From the NCBI GenBank assembly GCA_001898145.1, contig MKSR01000019.1, positions 124,001 through 188,000 on the forward strand: a DNA stretch of 64,000 bases, written 5' to 3'. The stretch is from Dyadobacter sp. 50-39. Lineage in GTDB: Bacteria > Bacteroidota > Bacteroidia > Cytophagales > Spirosomataceae. The position numbers and the translations under genes were made by a program. Shown here one piece after another: positions 17,232 to 28,976 of this stretch; the stretch's first letter is position 1, and the number at the start of each line of letters is the position of its first letter. The notes beneath the pieces are model-generated. The model was not told the DNA's origin. It saw only the letters and a list, made by a program, of their open reading frames with translations, and ran no database searches.

Positions 17232-19376
17232 TTACGAAATGCCCTTGAAAGCATCCTCGTTAATAAATGGCTGATTTCTAAGACGTTGCTTGGTAGCTTT
17301 ATAGAATGCATTCGCCACGGCACCTCCTGCCGGCGGTAATGCGGGCTCGCCAAGGCCTGTGGGTGAAATGCCGTTATCTACGAAATGCACATCCACATCC
17401 GGGATTTCGTTCATTCGGATCAACCGGAAACCATTGAAATTGCTCTGATCCGGCGTACCGCCTTTGAAAGTCATATTCCCGAACATCGCATGGCCGACAC
17501 CGTCCACTACGCCGCCACGTACCTGCTGCAACGAACCGCTTTTGTTGATCACGATACCGCAGTCGACCGCCGCAATGATGTTTTTCAATACCGGTTTACC
17601 TTTCTCCACCACTACTTCGCCTACCTGGGCTACGTACGACCGGTGGGAGAAGTAAACGGAAAAACCCTGGTGAACCCCTTTCTTTTTACCCCAGTTGCTC
17701 TTTTCAGCCGCCATCCTGATCACCGCGATCATCCGGTCGACATCATATTTTACTTCACCCGCCGGCGATTTCTTCGCTTTTTCCAGCAATGCAAGCCGAA
17801 ACTCCACCGGGTCTTTGCCGGCCGCTTCGGCCACCTCATCGATAAACGACTGTTCGGCGTAGGCGAGGAAGTTTGTAATCGGTGCACGCCACGGGCCGGT
17901 AGTAATGGCCGACTTATGCTCCACGGAGTCTATCAGCAAGTTATCCACCGAGCCAGACGGGAAGTTGTCCTCCCTTGTCGGGTTACCCGAGTTAATGCCT
18001 ACGCCCCGCAGCTTGTAGCCGATCATTTCCCCGTTTTTGTCCAATGCGGCCTCAAAACGGTAGCGTACAGCAGGGCGGTAGATACCACCGGTCATATCGT
18101 CTTCCCGGGTCCAGATTACCTTCACCGGTGCTTTCACCAGCTTGGATACATGCACCGCCTCAATGGCGAAGTCGGCGGAAAGCCGGCGTCCGAAACCGCC
18201 GCCCTGCCGGGTGATTTCCACAGTGATCTTCTCGGGAGGCAAGCCGGTTATCTTAGCCGCCTCTCCCCGTGCGCGGTCAGGCGTTTGGGTAGGGCCTACG
18301 AGCTCCACGCCGTCCTCTCGTACGTGCGCAAAGAAGTTCATCGGCTCCAATGGGCTATGCGGCAGGAACGGGCATTGGTATTCCGCTTTGATGACCTTGG
18401 CTGCACTCTTGAATGCAGCGTCTACATCTCCGTTCTTCCGGCGCACAGTGGCTTCGCCGTTGTCCATCAGATTGGAAAAAATGCGGTTGTGGTCTTCCGA
18501 GCTTTCGAGGTCAGCTGCTTTTTCGTATTCGATTTTGAGTGCCTCACGTGCCTTTTTGCATTGCCAGGTCGATTTACCGACAACTGCCACGCTATTTTCA
18601 AACGTAACGACGTCTACAATGCCGGGCATTGCTTTTGCCGCAGCCGAGTCAACCGATTTCAGTTTGAGCCCGAATGCCTTGGGCCGCTGGATGATCGCGA
18701 ACAGCATTCCCTCGCGGTAAAAATCCAGCCCGAAAAGCGGCTTGCCGGTAGCAATATTCTTGTTATCGACATTTCTCACCGACTGTCCGATCAGCTTGAA
18801 TGTCTTTTCATCTTTCAGTTTAATGTCGGCAGGCGCCGTGAGCTTGCCGGCCGCCTCTGCAAACTCTCCATAGCTGCCCGATTTACCGGACGCCTTGTGA
18901 AATAGCCTGCTATCCGCGGCAGTAATTTCCGCCGCAGGTACACCCCATTTGGCTGCCGCTGCACTGATTAGCAAATGGCGCGCCGTTGCTCCCGCTTTGC
19001 GCAGGCGCTCCCACGAATGCGGAACGGCACCACTTCCGCCGGTTACCTGGCGCTCGAATTGTGCATTGTCCAGGTTTCCCTGCACCGTTTTCACCAGCTT
19101 CCAATCGGCGTCCAGCTCTTCTGCCACCACCATGGGAAATGCCGTTTTAATGCCCTGGCCTATTTCTGGGTTGGGAGAAACAATGGTAATGATGTTGTCG
19201 GAGCCAATGGAGAGGTAGCTGTTGAACTTCACCGATCCGGCTGCGATCTGATCCGCATCCACTACCACCGGCGCAGCCGTGGTATCCGACCAGTTGAAGC
19301 CCAGGAACAAACCGCCACCGGCCGCTGCCGCGAGCTTCATGAAGTCGCGACGCGATGTCTGATTGAATGTGCTCAT
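17232..19376 (-). CDS. molybdopterin-binding hydroxylase large subunit (isoquinoline 1-oxidoreductase beta type)
   Basis: 714 residues with a Tat signal at the N-terminus (SRRDFMKLAAAAGGG), so it is exported folded. It belongs to the xanthine dehydrogenase/aldehyde oxidase superfamily in the IorB-like form, with Mo-cofactor motifs such as QGGGFGRRLSADF, TGPWRAPITNF and the C-terminal GLGEPALPPAGGAVANA, which holds the active-site Glu. It should hydroxylate an N-heterocycle or oxidise an aldehyde with water. The Fe-S subunit gene lies two bases upstream, so the pair is one operon. The cytochrome c subunit that often takes the electrons is not next to it. The substrate is unknown. Confidence 0.85.
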   Translation of the reverse strand: MSTFNQTSRRDFMKLAAAAGGGLFLGFNWSDTTAAPVVVDADQIAAGSVKFNSYLSIGSDNIITIVSPNPEIGQGIKTAFPMVVAEELDADWKLVKTVQGNLDNAQFERQVTGGSGAVPHSWERLRKAGATARHLLISAAAAKWGVPAAEITAADSRLFHKASGKSGSYGEFAEAAGKLTAPADIKLKDEKTFKLIGQSVRNVDNKNIATGKPLFGLDFYREGMLFAIIQRPKAFGLKLKSVDSAAAKAMPGIVDVVTFENSVAVVGKSTWQCKKAREALKIEYEKAADLESSEDHNRIFSNLMDNGEATVRRKNGDVDAAFKSAAKVIKAEYQCPFLPHSPLEPMNFFAHVREDGVELVGPTQTPDRARGEAAKITGLPPEKITVEITRQGGGFGRRLSADFAIEAVHVSKLVKAPVKVIWTREDDMTGGIYRPAVRYRFEAALDKNGEMIGYKLRGVGINSGNPTREDNFPSGSVDNLLIDSVEHKSAITTGPWRAPITNFLAYAEQSFIDEVAEAAGKDPVEFRLALLEKAKKSPAGEVKYDVDRMIAVIRMAAEKSNWGKKKGVHQGFSVYFSHRSYVAQVGEVVVEKGKPVLKNIIAAVDCGIVINKSGSLQQVRGGVVDGVGHAMFGNMTFKGGTPDQSNFNGFRLIRMNEIPDVDVHFVDNGISPTGLGEPALPPAGGAVANAFYKATKQRLRNQPFINEDAFKGIS

Positions 19377-19378
19377 GG

Positions 19379-19840
19379 TCAGTTAGATTTAGTGGCTGCA
19401 ACTTTAACGGCTTCACGAATGCGGTGATAAGTCCCGCAGCGGCACAGATTACCGCTCATCGCTCCCACGATCTCCTCGTCGGTTGGTTTGGGCTTCTCTT
19501 TCAGGAATGCGGCGGCGGTCATGATCTGGCCTGCCTGGCAGTAGCCGCATTGTGCTACGTCTACTTCGTCCCACGCTTTCTGAACCGGGTGATCGCCTTT
19601 TTCCGACAACCCTTCAATGGTGGTCACCTTTGCCTTGCCCACCGACGATACCGGCAATACGCAGGAGCGAACGGCCTTGCCATCCAGGTGAACGGTGCAG
19701 GCGCCGCACTGGGCGATACCGCAGCCATATTTGGTACCTACAAGGCCCAGATTATCGCGCAAAACCCACAGCAGTGGAGTATCACCCTCCACATCTGCGC
19801 TGTATGCACGGTTGTTAATTGTAAGTTTGAATAATGCCAT
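19379..19840 (-). CDS. (2Fe-2S) small subunit of the molybdenum hydroxylase (IorA type)
   Basis: 153 residues. The N-terminal plant-type ferredoxin domain has Cys40, Cys45, Cys48 and Cys60. The C-terminal helical domain has Cys98, Cys101, Cys133 and Cys135 in CGYCQAG and NLCRCGTY. The two clusters pass electrons from the molybdopterin centre of the partner subunit. It has no signal peptide of its own and probably travels with the Tat-bearing large subunit. The upstream region carries a candidate promoter enclosed in an inverted repeat. Confidence 0.92.
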   Translation of the reverse strand: MALFKLTINNRAYSADVEGDTPLLWVLRDNLGLVGTKYGCGIAQCGACTVHLDGKAVRSCVLPVSSVGKAKVTTIEGLSEKGDHPVQKAWDEVDVAQCGYCQAGQIMTAAAFLKEKPKPTDEEIVGAMSGNLCRCGTYHRIREAVKVAATKSN

Positions 19841-19849
19841 GGTGATTAA

Positions 19850-19893
19850 GAGTTTGGCAAAAGTTACAAAAAATCACCAAAGAAGCCAAACTC
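19850..19893 (-). promoter_or_regulatory. promoter with overlapping inverted repeat for the hydroxylase operon
   Basis: Nine-base perfect arms GAGTTTGGC (19850-19858) and GCCAAACTC (19885-19893) flank an AT-rich spacer just upstream of the start codon. On the minus strand the distal arm contains TTTGG as a -33 candidate and the proximal arm begins at AACTTTTG, a one-mismatch -7 element 21 bases away. The arms therefore cover both promoter elements, as expected for an operator. Confidence 0.45.
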
Positions 19894-19959
19894 CTAATTC
19901 GCGAAGTACCTGATTGAGAGCGATATAGCTACGCTTACATTTCGCTTTGATAAGCTGGA

Positions 19960-20289
19960 TCAGGCCTCGCCGCCCGGACCTCCGAAGCTGATGGGGAAAT
20001 TGAATGTAGGCTCGCTGTCCTGGGAATTCTGGATAGGGCCGTATTGGTCTTCGTATTTCTGGATATTATCCCGCAATGCAGCCACGAGGCGCTTTGCATG
20101 CTCAGGTGTTACAATAATGCGCGCCTTCACTTTCGCGCGCGGCACGCCGGGCATCAGGCGTATAAAGTCAAGTATAAATTCGCTGTTGGAATGGGCGATC
20201 ATTGCCAGGTTGGAATAGACCCCTTCTGCCATTTCCTCAGACAGTTCCACATTGATCTGTTGTTCGTTTTCCTTGTTTTCCTCTTTCAT
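19960..20289 (-). CDS. DUF3467 protein
   Basis: 109 residues, cytoplasmic. After a charged start it has the DUF3467 core: GVYSNLAMIAHSNSEFILDF, PGVPRAKVKARIIVTPEHAK, then a helix to the end with a Gly/Pro tail. Members are small, conserved and of unknown function. It sits downstream of rpoC with a terminator hairpin between, an arrangement I believe is common in Bacteroidota, so a link to transcription is possible but unproven. No strong promoter was recognised. Confidence 0.8.
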   Translation of the reverse strand: MKEENKENEQQINVELSEEMAEGVYSNLAMIAHSNSEFILDFIRLMPGVPRAKVKARIIVTPEHAKRLVAALRDNIQKYEDQYGPIQNSQDSEPTFNFPISFGGPGGEA

Positions 20290-20400
20290 TGCTGGTTTTA
20301 AATAGCTGCGCTATTGAATTTACTGGGGAAATTACTAAAAATACCCCGCTTGGAAAAGCCCGGCGTGGATGGCCCCGAATGGAAGGCCCGGCCTGGAAAG

Positions 20401-20437
20401 CAAAGAGCCGGTCCCGCTAATGCAGGCCGGCTCTTTG
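20401..20437 (-). terminator. terminator of the rpoBC operon
   Basis: Perfect 11-base arms CAAAGAGCCGG (20401-20411) and CCGGCTCTTTG (20427-20437) around a 15-base loop lie 20 bases after the rpoC stop codon. The minus-strand sequence then reads CTTTCC, a weak U-tract, so some readthrough into the DUF3467 gene is possible. Confidence 0.65.
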
Positions 20438-20457
20438 TTTACTTATATTCAGCTGGA

Positions 20458-23400
20458 TTACGCCAACTCTTTTTTCTTGCGTGATTGTCTCTCGCGAGAA
20501 TCAGACAGCGCATCGTACTCCTCTTTCGATCCAACGATCAGGTTTTCGTATACGCGCATACCCGTACCTGCAGGGATCAGGTGACCAACGATCACGTTTT
20601 CCTTCAAGCCTTTCAGTTCATCGCGTTTACCACGAACAGCCGCTTCGCTCAGTACTTTGGTTGTTTCCTGGAATGAAGCCGCAGAAACAAAGCTTTCAGT
20701 ACCCAAAGAAGCCTGTGTGATACCCATCAACGTAGGTCTTGCAACGGCAGCCTGTGCATCACGGGCGGTAACCAGTTTCAGGTCACGACGTTTCAAGCTT
20801 GAATTTTCATCGCGCAGACGACGTACTGAAATGATCATACCCGGCTTCAATGTTTCGGAGCTACCTGAGTCCTCAACCACTTTCATATCCAGGATCTTGT
20901 CGTTTTCCTCGCGGAATACCACGCGGTCAACAGCCTGCATTTCGAGGAAGTTGGTGTCACCAGCGTCCAGGATATCCACTTTCTGCATCATTTGGCGAAC
21001 GATACACTCGATGTGCTTATCGTTGATCTTCACACCTTGCAGACGGTATACTTCCTGAATCTCGTTCACCAGGTACTCTTGTACCGCGGTTGGTCCTTTG
21101 ATAGAAAGGATATCCGCAGGCGTGATAGCACCATCGGAAAGCGGGTCACCGGCACGTACGAAGTCACCATCCTGAACAAGGATGTGTTTCGACAGAGGCA
21201 CCATGTAACGGCGCTGTGTTCCGTCTTTCGATTCGATATGGATTTCACGGTTACCGCGTTTTACGCCGCCGTAAGACACCACACCGTCGATTTCGGAAAC
21301 AGTCGCAGGGTTAGACGGGTTACGTGCTTCGAACAATTCGGTCACACGTGGCAGACCTCCCGTAATATCGCGTGTCTTACCAACAACGCGAGGGATTTTC
21401 GCCAGCGGCTGACCAGCCTTGATAGCTGCACCGGCTTTCACAACCAGACGTGCTCCAACAGGAAGGTTGTAACCTTTTTCAGTCTGATCTTTCAACAACG
21501 TAGACTTACCTTTCACCACGATCGCCGGGTTTTTGGTTTTGTCACGCGTTTCAATGATCACCGACTCCTGGAAGCCTGTTTGTTCGTCAAATTCTTCACG
21601 GAATGTGATACCTTCTTCGATCGCGTCGAAGGAAACAGTTCCTGTGAATTCAGAAAGGATTACCGCGTGATAAGGGTCCCAGGTACAAAGTTCCTGTCCT
21701 TTGAACACGGAATCGCCTTCTTTCACTTGCAAATGCGCACCGTAAGGTACGTTGTTCGAGATCAGGAGTTGTTTCGTTTCAGGGTGTACGATTTTCACCT
21801 CACCTGAACGGCCCATTACTACCGTTACTTCGTCGCCTTCTGAGTTAACAGATTGTACGAGACGAAGATCTTCGAACTGGATCAAACCGTCGAATTTCGC
21901 TTTGATGTTGGCTTCAACAGAGATGTTGGAAGCCGTACCACCCACGTGGAATGTACGGAGTGTCAGCTGTGTACCTGGCTCACCGATCGACTGGGAAGCG
22001 ATTACACCAACTGCCTCCCCGATGTTCACCATCTGGGCAGACGCCAGGCTGCGTCCGTAACATTTTGCACAAACACCATCACGGGTTTCGCAAGTCAGTA
22101 CCGAACGGATTTCAACAGTTTCGATCGCCGTCTCATCAATGTAAGAAGCGATTTCTTCTGTAATTTCCTGTCCTGATGTAAGGATCAATTCGTTAGTCAA
22201 CGGATCGAACACGTCGTGAACGCTAACACGGCCGAGGATACGCTCTGACAATGGTTCTACGATATCCTCATTGTCTTTCAATGCAGAGATCGCAATACCA
22301 CGGAGCGAGCCGCAGTCTTCTTCTACCACTACCACGTCTTGTGCAACGTCGTGCAAACGACGGGTCAGGTAACCTGCATCCGCTGTTTTCAACGCTGTAT
22401 CGGCCAAACCTTTACGCGCACCGTGGGTAGAGATAAAGTATTCCAAAACGTCGAGACCTTCTTTAAAGTTAGAAAGAATCGGGTTTTCGATGATTTCACC
22501 GGCACCACCAGCGATGTTTTTCTGAGGTTTCGCCATAAGACCCCTCATACCACCCAACTGACGGATCTGCTCGCGTGAACCGCGGGCTCCGGAGTGCATC
22601 ATCATATAGATTGAGTTGAATCCGCCTTTGTCTGTTTCCAGCTGCTTCATCAACGTCTCTGTAATGCGTGAGTTAACGCGCGTCCAGATATCGATCACCT
22701 GGTTGTAACGTTCGTTCTCCGTGATAAGACCCATCAGGTAGTTGTTCCAGACGTTTTCAACATCGCCTTTCGCCTGCTCGATGAGTTTCTCTTTTTCACT
22801 TGGAACCATTACGTCGTCCAATCCCATTGACAAACCGCCTTTGAAGGCCATTTGGAAACCAAGTTCTTTGATTTCGTCCAGGAATTGAGCGGTACGGGCC
22901 ACACCAGCCTGTTTGAACACCAAACCGATGATCTGCTGAAGTTTTTTCTTGGTCAACAATTCGTTGATATAGCCAACTTCCTCAGGAACAGCCTGGTTGA
23001 ACAGGATACGACCTGCAACGGTGTCGATCAGCTTAATTTCAAATGTGCCGTCCTCGTTACGAACGCGAACGCGGCATTTGATATTCGCATGTTTCGAAAG
23101 TTTGCCTTCGTTGATCGCAATGATCACCTCATCCGGACCGTAGAAGATTTTGCCTTCTCCGATGATCGGATATTGCTCGGTGCTTACGCGGCCTTTTGTC
23201 ACATAATACAGACCCAAAACCATGTCCTGAGATGGTACCGTGATCGGCGCACCGTTGGCAGGGTTAAGAATGTTATGCGAAGAAAGCATCAGCATAGAAG
23301 CTTCCAATACGGCTTCCTGACCCAGCGGTACGTGTACTGCCATCTGGTCACCGTCAAAGTCAGCGTTGAATGCCGTACACACCAATGGGTGAAGCTGGAT

Positions 23401-24780
23401 TGCTTTACCTTCGATCAGTTTAGGCTGGAATGCCTGGATACCCAAACGGTGAAGTGTCGGAGCACGGTTGAGGAGCACAGGGTGTCCTTTCAAAACGTTT
23501 TCCAAGATATCCCAGATCACAGGATCCTTGCGGTCTACGATCTTCTTCGCTGATTTTACAGTTTTAACAATGCCCCGCTCAATGAGCTTGCGGATAATGA
23601 ATGGCTTGAAAAGCTCCGCCGCCATATCCTTAGGCAAACCGCATTCGTGCAGTTTCAATTCAGGGCCTACCACGATAACCGAACGACCGGAATAGTCGAC
23701 ACGCTTACCAAGCAAGTTTTGACGGAAACGGCCTTGCTTACCTTTCAGCATATCTGAAAGTGATTTCAATGCACGGTTACCTTCTGAACGTACCGCATTC
23801 ACTTTACGGCTGTTGTCGAAAAGGGAGTCAACCGCTTCCTGCAACATCCGTTTTTCGTTACGCAAGATCACCTCTGGTGCCTTGATCTCGATGAGGCGTT
23901 TCAGACGGTTGTTACGGATGATTACACGACGGTAAAGGTCGTTCAAATCCGAAGTCGCAAAACGGCCACCATCCAGGGGAACCAATGGACGCAATTCCGG
24001 TGGAATAACCGGTACCATTTTGATCACCATCCATTCAGGGCGGTTTTCGATACGGGTATTCGCATCACGGAACGCTTCTACCACTTTCAAGCGCTTCAAA
24101 GCTTCCGCTTTACGTTGCTGAGAAGTGTCGGTAGCTGCCTGGTGACGGAGCTCGTAAGAAAGTTCGTCGAGCTTAATGCGGCTCAACAGCATTTCCAGAG
24201 CGTCAGCACCCATTTTCGCGATAAATTTGTTGGGATCCGTGTCAGGAAGCAACTGGTTCTCGCGTGGGAGTTTGTCGATGATATCTAGGTATTCATCTTC
24301 GGTCAGGAAGTCGAGGTAGCCAACGCCATCCTCTTCTTTGATACCTGGCTGAACTACCGCGTACCGTTCGTAGTAAATGATCTGGTCGAGTTTCTTGGTA
24401 GAAAGTCCCAGCAGGTAACCGATTTTGTTCGGTAAGCTGCGGAAGTACCAGATATGTGCAACAGGAACCACCAATTCAATGTGACCCATGCGCTCGCGGC
24501 GGACCTTTTTCTCGGTTACCTCTACACCGCAGCGGTCGCAGATAATTCCTTTATAGCGAATGCGTTTGTATTTACCGCAGTGACATTCCCAGTCTTTTAC
24601 AGGACCGAAAATGCGCTCGCAGAACAGACCGCCCATCTCCGGCTTGTAGGTCCGGTAGTTGATGGTTTCAGGCTGGGTTACTTCACCGAAGGAGCTTTCT
24701 AGGATAGACTCCGGTGACGCCAGACTGATCGTCATTCTGGAAAAGTCGCTGTTTAATTTTTTATTCTTTTTGAAAGACAT
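20458..24780 (-). CDS. rpoC: DNA-directed RNA polymerase subunit beta'
   Basis: 1440 residues, full length. The zinc site has Cys66, Cys68, Cys81 and Cys84. The catalytic loop [11 protein letters not shown] lies near residue 473 and binds the active-site Mg2+. A second cysteine cluster ([13 protein letters not shown]) lies further on, and the conserved [19 protein letters not shown] trigger-loop region follows. It forms the clamp and active site of RNA polymerase with RpoB. It follows rpoB on the same transcript after an 89-base spacer that holds a hairpin. Confidence 0.98.
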   Translation of the reverse strand: MSFKKNKKLNSDFSRMTISLASPESILESSFGEVTQPETINYRTYKPEMGGLFCERIFGPVKDWECHCGKYKRIRYKGIICDRCGVEVTEKKVRRERMGHIELVVPVAHIWYFRSLPNKIGYLLGLSTKKLDQIIYYERYAVVQPGIKEEDGVGYLDFLTEDEYLDIIDKLPRENQLLPDTDPNKFIAKMGADALEMLLSRIKLDELSYELRHQAATDTSQQRKAEALKRLKVVEAFRDANTRIENRPEWMVIKMVPVIPPELRPLVPLDGGRFATSDLNDLYRRVIIRNNRLKRLIEIKAPEVILRNEKRMLQEAVDSLFDNSRKVNAVRSEGNRALKSLSDMLKGKQGRFRQNLLGKRVDYSGRSVIVVGPELKLHECGLPKDMAAELFKPFIIRKLIERGIVKTVKSAKKIVDRKDPVIWDILENVLKGHPVLLNRAPTLHRLGIQAFQPKLIEGKAIQLHPLVCTAFNADFDGDQMAVHVPLGQEAVLEASMLMLSSHNILNPANGAPITVPSQDMVLGLYYVTKGRVSTEQYPIIGEGKIFYGPDEVIIAINEGKLSKHANIKCRVRVRNEDGTFEIKLIDTVAGRILFNQAVPEEVGYINELLTKKKLQQIIGLVFKQAGVARTAQFLDEIKELGFQMAFKGGLSMGLDDVMVPSEKEKLIEQAKGDVENVWNNYLMGLITENERYNQVIDIWTRVNSRITETLMKQLETDKGGFNSIYMMMHSGARGSREQIRQLGGMRGLMAKPQKNIAGGAGEIIENPILSNFKEGLDVLEYFISTHGARKGLADTALKTADAGYLTRRLHDVAQDVVVVEEDCGSLRGIAISALKDNEDIVEPLSERILGRVSVHDVFDPLTNELILTSGQEITEEIASYIDETAIETVEIRSVLTCETRDGVCAKCYGRSLASAQMVNIGEAVGVIASQSIGEPGTQLTLRTFHVGGTASNISVEANIKAKFDGLIQFEDLRLVQSVNSEGDEVTVVMGRSGEVKIVHPETKQLLISNNVPYGAHLQVKEGDSVFKGQELCTWDPYHAVILSEFTGTVSFDAIEEGITFREEFDEQTGFQESVIIETRDKTKNPAIVVKGKSTLLKDQTEKGYNLPVGARLVVKAGAAIKAGQPLAKIPRVVGKTRDITGGLPRVTELFEARNPSNPATVSEIDGVVSYGGVKRGNREIHIESKDGTQRRYMVPLSKHILVQDGDFVRAGDPLSDGAITPADILSIKGPTAVQEYLVNEIQEVYRLQGVKINDKHIECIVRQMMQKVDILDAGDTNFLEMQAVDRVVFREENDKILDMKVVEDSGSSETLKPGMIISVRRLRDENSSLKRRDLKLVTARDAQAAVARPTLMGITQASLGTESFVSAASFQETTKVLSEAAVRGKRDELKGLKENVIVGHLIPAGTGMRVYENLIVGSKEEYDALSDSRERQSRKKKELA

Positions 24781-24800
24781 AATAAAGAGTCGTTTGTCTG

Positions 24801-24874
24801 TTAGTCGAAACTAATTCAATTGCTTTTTTTAAGCAGCGCACTTTTCAGTGCGCCGCTTACGACTAGAAATTAGT
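24801..24874 (-). repeat. nested hairpin in the rpoB-rpoC spacer
   Basis: A central stem AAGCAGCGCACT (24831-24842) with AGTGCGCCGCTT (24847-24858) has one mismatch and a TTTC loop. It is flanked by outer complementary pieces, TAGTCG with CGACTA and ACTAATT (24810-24816) with AATTAGT (24868-24874). The outer part reaches the rpoB stop region. No T-run follows on the transcript, so it looks like an RNA stability or processing element. Confidence 0.45.
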
Positions 24875-27800
24875 CCAGTGTAATCTCCAATGCTAGTCCG
24901 CGAAGCTCGTGAACAAGTACGTTGAATGACTCTGGGATATTTGGTTTCGGAAGGTTTTCACCTTTCACGATCGCTTCGTACGCTTTGGCACGGCCCACCA
25001 CATCATCGGATTTCACAGTAAGGATCTCCTGCAGAATGTGCGAAGCACCGAACGCTTCAAGCGCCCACACTTCCATCTCACCGAAACGCTGTCCACCGAA
25101 CTGCGCTTTACCACCCAATGGTTGCTGGGTAATGAGCGAGTATGGCCCGATAGAACGCGCGTGCATTTTATCGTCAACCAAGTGGCCCAGTTTCATCATA
25201 TACATCAGACCGACTGTTACCGGCTGGTCGAACTGCTCACCAGTCAGACCATTGTACAGATAAGTACGTCCCCAATCCGGCAGACCTGCCTCTTTCAGCT
25301 CGGCAGCAACTTCCGCTTCGGTCGCACCGTCAAAGATCGGTGTGGCGTAGCGGCGGCCGAGTTTCAGACCAGCCCATGCAAGGATGGTTTCGTAGATCTG
25401 ACCGATGTTCATACGTGAAGGTACCCCAAGCGGGTTCAACACGATGTTCACCGGAGTACCGTCTTCCAGGAATGGCATATCCTCGTCACGAACGATACGG
25501 GCAACTACCCCTTTGTTACCGTGGCGACCCGCCATTTTATCCCCTACTTTCAGTTTACGTTTCTTAGCGATATATACTTTCGCCAGTTTCACGATACCAG
25601 CAGGCAATTCATCACCTACTTCCAATGCGAAGCGATCGCGTTTGAAGCGGCCCATGATTTCACTGCGGGCATTCAGGTAGTTTTTCAATACCAGAGAAAC
25701 CTGACGGTTCGTATCCGCATCTTCAGTCCACGAGTCGGTCAGTACGTCTCCGATAAGGTTAACCTCTTCGGGTACTGCGTACTGGCTTTCGTCGCGGTAC
25801 GGGTTGTTGGCAGGGAAAAGGTTCTCGGAGATATTTCTCACGTTGAACTTCATTCCTTTGCTGATCAGCTCGTCACCGAATTTGTGTTTTACACCCGAGC
25901 TGGTTTTGCCGTCTGTCAGCGTCACCAGTTTGTCGATCACACGACCGCGCAATGCAGTCAGGTCGCGGCTGTATTTCTTCATCAACAGACGAAGCTCGTC
26001 TTTGTGTTTTGCACGCTCTTCTTTAGTCGGGCGGGAGAACAGTTTGGTATCGATTACCACACCTTTCATCGATGGTGGTGCTTTTTTCGAAGCATCCTTC
26101 ACATCACCAGCCTTGTCACCGAAGATCGCACGAAGGAGTTTTTCTTCCGGAGTAGGATCAGATTCTCCTTTTGGAGTGATCTTACCGATCAGGATATCGC
26201 CTTCTTTTACTTCTGTACCTACTTGTACGATACCGTTTTCGTCGAGGTTCTTCACAGTTTCCTCGCTTACGTTCGGGATCTCAGCAGTAAGCTCTTCTTC
26301 TCCGCGTTTGGTATCACGCACTTCGAGCTCAAATTCTTCGATGTGAATCGAAGTAAAGATATCGTCGCGTACTACTTTCTCGGAGATTACGATCGCATCC
26401 TCGAAGTTGTATCCCTGCCAAGGCATGAATGCAACTAACAAGTTACGGCCCAATGCAAGCTCACCACCCTCAGTACCATAACCCTGGCAAAGCGGCTCGC
26501 CTTTTTTCACTTTCTGACCTTTCAACACCATTGGTTGGAGGTTCAAACAAGTGTCCTGGTTGGTACGACGGAATTTCACGAGGTCGTAAGAAACGCTGTC
26601 GTCGATGAAGCTAACCAGACGATCTTCGTCGGTACGGTCGTACTTCACAACAATTTTCTTCGCATCTACGAATTCAATCACGCCGTCACCTTCCGCTACC
26701 ACCAATGCACGAGAGTCCATGGCTACGCGGCGTTCCAGGCCAGTTCCGACGATCGGAGCCTGCGGGCGCAACAATGGCACACCCTGGCGCTGCATGTTGG
26801 ATCCCATCAATGCACGGTTCGCATCATCGTGTTCGAGGAACGGAATCAGCGAAGCCGCAACGGATACTATCTGGTTCGCAGCAACGTCCATGTAGGACGC
26901 CTGCGAAGGATCCACCATCGGGAAGTCACCTTCAAAACGGGTTTTGATTTTATCAACGGTGAAGTTTCCTTCTTTGTCGACAGACGCGTTGGCCTGTGCA
27001 ATGTATTTGGAATCTTCTTCTTCCGCTGTCATATAGATCAGCTCGTCGGTCAGCTTACCTGCGCTATCGATCACACGGTAAGGTGTTTCGATGAAGCCCA
27101 TTCCATTCACTTTCGCGAATACGCAAAGTGAGGAGATCAGACCGATGTTCGGACCTTCCGGTGTTTCGATCGTACACAGACGCCCGTAGTGGGTGTAGTG
27201 AACGTCACGAACCTCGAAGCCTGCTCTTTCACGCGAAAGACCACCTGGCCCGAGTGCCGACATACGACGCTTGTGCGTAATCTCGGCCAATGGGTTCGTT
27301 TGGTCCATGAACTGAGAAAGCTGGTTGGTACCGAAGAACGAGTTGATTACCGATGACAATGTTCTTGCATTGATCAGATCAACAGGCTTGAAATCTTCGT
27401 TATCCCTTACGTTCATACGCTCCTTGATGGTACGCGCCATACGTGCAAGACCCACGCCGAACTGTGCATAAAGCTGCTCGCCCACGGTACGTACACGACG
27501 GTTTGACAAGTGGTCGATATCATCGACTACCGCTTTCGCATTGATCAGACCGATGAGGTATTTCACGATGGAAACGATATCACCGGTGGTCAATACGCGC
27601 ACGTCGAGGCTGGTATCCGATCCCAATTTCTTGTTGATACGGTAACGGCCTACATCACCCAGGTCGTAACGCTTATCCGAGAAGAACAAGCTCTGGATCA
27701 CGTCGCGTGCAGTTTGCTCATCCGGAGCTTCCGCATTACGCAGCTGACGGTAAATTTGCTCAACAGCCTCCTTGTCGGAGTTTGAGCTATCTTTCTGAAG

Positions 27801-28736
27801 CGTGTTATAAATAATGTTATAATCCGCTACGTTCATGTCCTCTTTGTGCATGATGATCGACTTCTGACCTGATTCCAGGATCACATCGATATCATCCGCA
27901 GAAATAGTAGAGTCACGCTCCAGCAACACTTCGTTACGCTGGATAGACACTACCTCGCCGGTATCCTCATCCACGAAGTCCTCAGTCCATGTACGGAGAA
28001 CCCTTGCCGCCAACCGGCGTCCTACTGCCTTTTTCAGGTTAGCAGGTGTTGCGCTGATTTCTTCTGAGAGGCCGAACAGGTCGAGGATATCTTTATCAGA
28101 TCCGAAACCGATCGCTCTCAAAAGCGTTGTTACCGGGAACTTCTTCTTACGGTCGATGTACGCGTACATCACGTTGTTCACATCCGTAGAGAATTCGATC
28201 CAGGAACCTTTGAATGGAATAATCCGCGCAGAATATAGTTTGGAACCGTTGGTGTGCTTGCTCATAGAGAAGAACACGCCCGGCGAACGGTGAAGCTGAG
28301 ATACGATTACGCGCTCAGCACCATTGATCACGAACGAACCGCGCTCCGTCATGTAAGGAATGTTTCCCAGGAACACTTCCTGCTCAATGGTTTCAAATTC
28401 TTCATGATCGGCGTCGTTACAGATCAGACGCAGTTTCGCCTTCAAAGGCACTGCGTAAGTCAGACCGCGATCGATGGATTCGTCGACAGAATACTTCGGT
28501 GGTTCAAGGAGATAATCGATGAACTCGAGAACGAAGTTTTCGCGTGAGTCGGCGATGGGGAAGTTTTCAGCGAAAACTTTGTAAAGTCCTTCTCCGGAAC
28601 GGTCTTCAACCGATGTATCCAGACTAAAGAAATCCCGGAATGATTGTACCTGGATTCCCAAAAGATCCGGATAATCGATAATCTGATTGATCCTTGAGAA
28701 GTTCTTTCTTGGTGTTTTTGGATTAATAGTAGCCAA
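24870..28736 (-). CDS. rpoB: DNA-directed RNA polymerase subunit beta
   Basis: 1288 residues, full length. The rifampicin pocket reads [20 protein letters not shown] then [21 protein letters not shown], with the Asp, His and Ser positions that mutate in resistant strains all in the sensitive state. Further conserved blocks are [12 protein letters not shown] and the C-terminal region [23 protein letters not shown]. Together with RpoC it forms the catalytic core. It is co-transcribed with rplL upstream through a 278-base spacer that contains an attenuator-like hairpin. Confidence 0.98.
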   Translation of the reverse strand: MATINPKTPRKNFSRINQIIDYPDLLGIQVQSFRDFFSLDTSVEDRSGEGLYKVFAENFPIADSRENFVLEFIDYLLEPPKYSVDESIDRGLTYAVPLKAKLRLICNDADHEEFETIEQEVFLGNIPYMTERGSFVINGAERVIVSQLHRSPGVFFSMSKHTNGSKLYSARIIPFKGSWIEFSTDVNNVMYAYIDRKKKFPVTTLLRAIGFGSDKDILDLFGLSEEISATPANLKKAVGRRLAARVLRTWTEDFVDEDTGEVVSIQRNEVLLERDSTISADDIDVILESGQKSIIMHKEDMNVADYNIIYNTLQKDSSNSDKEAVEQIYRQLRNAEAPDEQTARDVIQSLFFSDKRYDLGDVGRYRINKKLGSDTSLDVRVLTTGDIVSIVKYLIGLINAKAVVDDIDHLSNRRVRTVGEQLYAQFGVGLARMARTIKERMNVRDNEDFKPVDLINARTLSSVINSFFGTNQLSQFMDQTNPLAEITHKRRMSALGPGGLSRERAGFEVRDVHYTHYGRLCTIETPEGPNIGLISSLCVFAKVNGMGFIETPYRVIDSAGKLTDELIYMTAEEEDSKYIAQANASVDKEGNFTVDKIKTRFEGDFPMVDPSQASYMDVAANQIVSVAASLIPFLEHDDANRALMGSNMQRQGVPLLRPQAPIVGTGLERRVAMDSRALVVAEGDGVIEFVDAKKIVVKYDRTDEDRLVSFIDDSVSYDLVKFRRTNQDTCLNLQPMVLKGQKVKKGEPLCQGYGTEGGELALGRNLLVAFMPWQGYNFEDAIVISEKVVRDDIFTSIHIEEFELEVRDTKRGEEELTAEIPNVSEETVKNLDENGIVQVGTEVKEGDILIGKITPKGESDPTPEEKLLRAIFGDKAGDVKDASKKAPPSMKGVVIDTKLFSRPTKEERAKHKDELRLLMKKYSRDLTALRGRVIDKLVTLTDGKTSSGVKHKFGDELISKGMKFNVRNISENLFPANNPYRDESQYAVPEEVNLIGDVLTDSWTEDADTNRQVSLVLKNYLNARSEIMGRFKRDRFALEVGDELPAGIVKLAKVYIAKKRKLKVGDKMAGRHGNKGVVARIVRDEDMPFLEDGTPVNIVLNPLGVPSRMNIGQIYETILAWAGLKLGRRYATPIFDGATEAEVAAELKEAGLPDWGRTYLYNGLTGEQFDQPVTVGLMYMMKLGHLVDDKMHARSIGPYSLITQQPLGGKAQFGGQRFGEMEVWALEAFGASHILQEILTVKSDDVVGRAKAYEAIVKGENLPKPNIPESFNVLVHELRGLALEITLD

Positions 28737-28762
28737 GGCTATGTGTGATTTGGGTTAGCAGA

Positions 28763-28778
28763 AAAACTAATTAGTTTT
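28763..28778 (-). repeat. perfect palindrome upstream of rpoB
   Basis: AAAACTAATTAGTTTT, 16 bases, 27 bases before the rpoB start codon, itself between GGTT and AACC. A second inverted repeat CTCGTAGA (28794-28801) with TCTACGAG (28830-28837) lies a little upstream. The leader of rpoB is therefore highly structured. Confidence 0.5.
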
Positions 28779-28939
28779 AACCTAATCTATTGCCTCGTAG
28801 AGAAAGGTTAACCGCCCCTGTTCTTCCATTCTACGAGTAAGGAAGTGTTTCGGGCAAATTCAACCGGAAGGGGAAATGGGCCGCGATCTCGTCACTGCCT
28901 CTAACCAGAACGATAAAAAAATACTTTTCGTTTGGTCTT

Positions 28940-28976
28940 TATAAAAAACAGGAAAAGACCTGACGACTGTCAGGCC
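28940..28976 (-). terminator. attenuator-like terminator between rplL and rpoB
   Basis: On the minus strand GGCCTGAC, loop AGTC, GTCAGGTC (one G-U pair) is followed by TTTTCCTGTTTTTTA. It lies about 40 bases after the rplL stop codon. A partial terminator at this place separates ribosomal protein and polymerase expression in E. coli; the same role is inferred here. Confidence 0.65.

Noticed and set aside
17385..18905. 506-codon open frame on the plus strand
   Set aside because: It is antisense to the molybdenum hydroxylase large subunit, has no recognisable domain, and arises from the codon bias of the real gene.
25521..26438. 305-codon open frame opposite rpoB
   Set aside because: It is an antisense shadow of a highly conserved gene, rich in His, Phe and Arg without a domain pattern.
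27210..27330. possible rifampicin resistance changes in rpoB
   Set aside because: The residues of the drug pocket are in the sensitive form.
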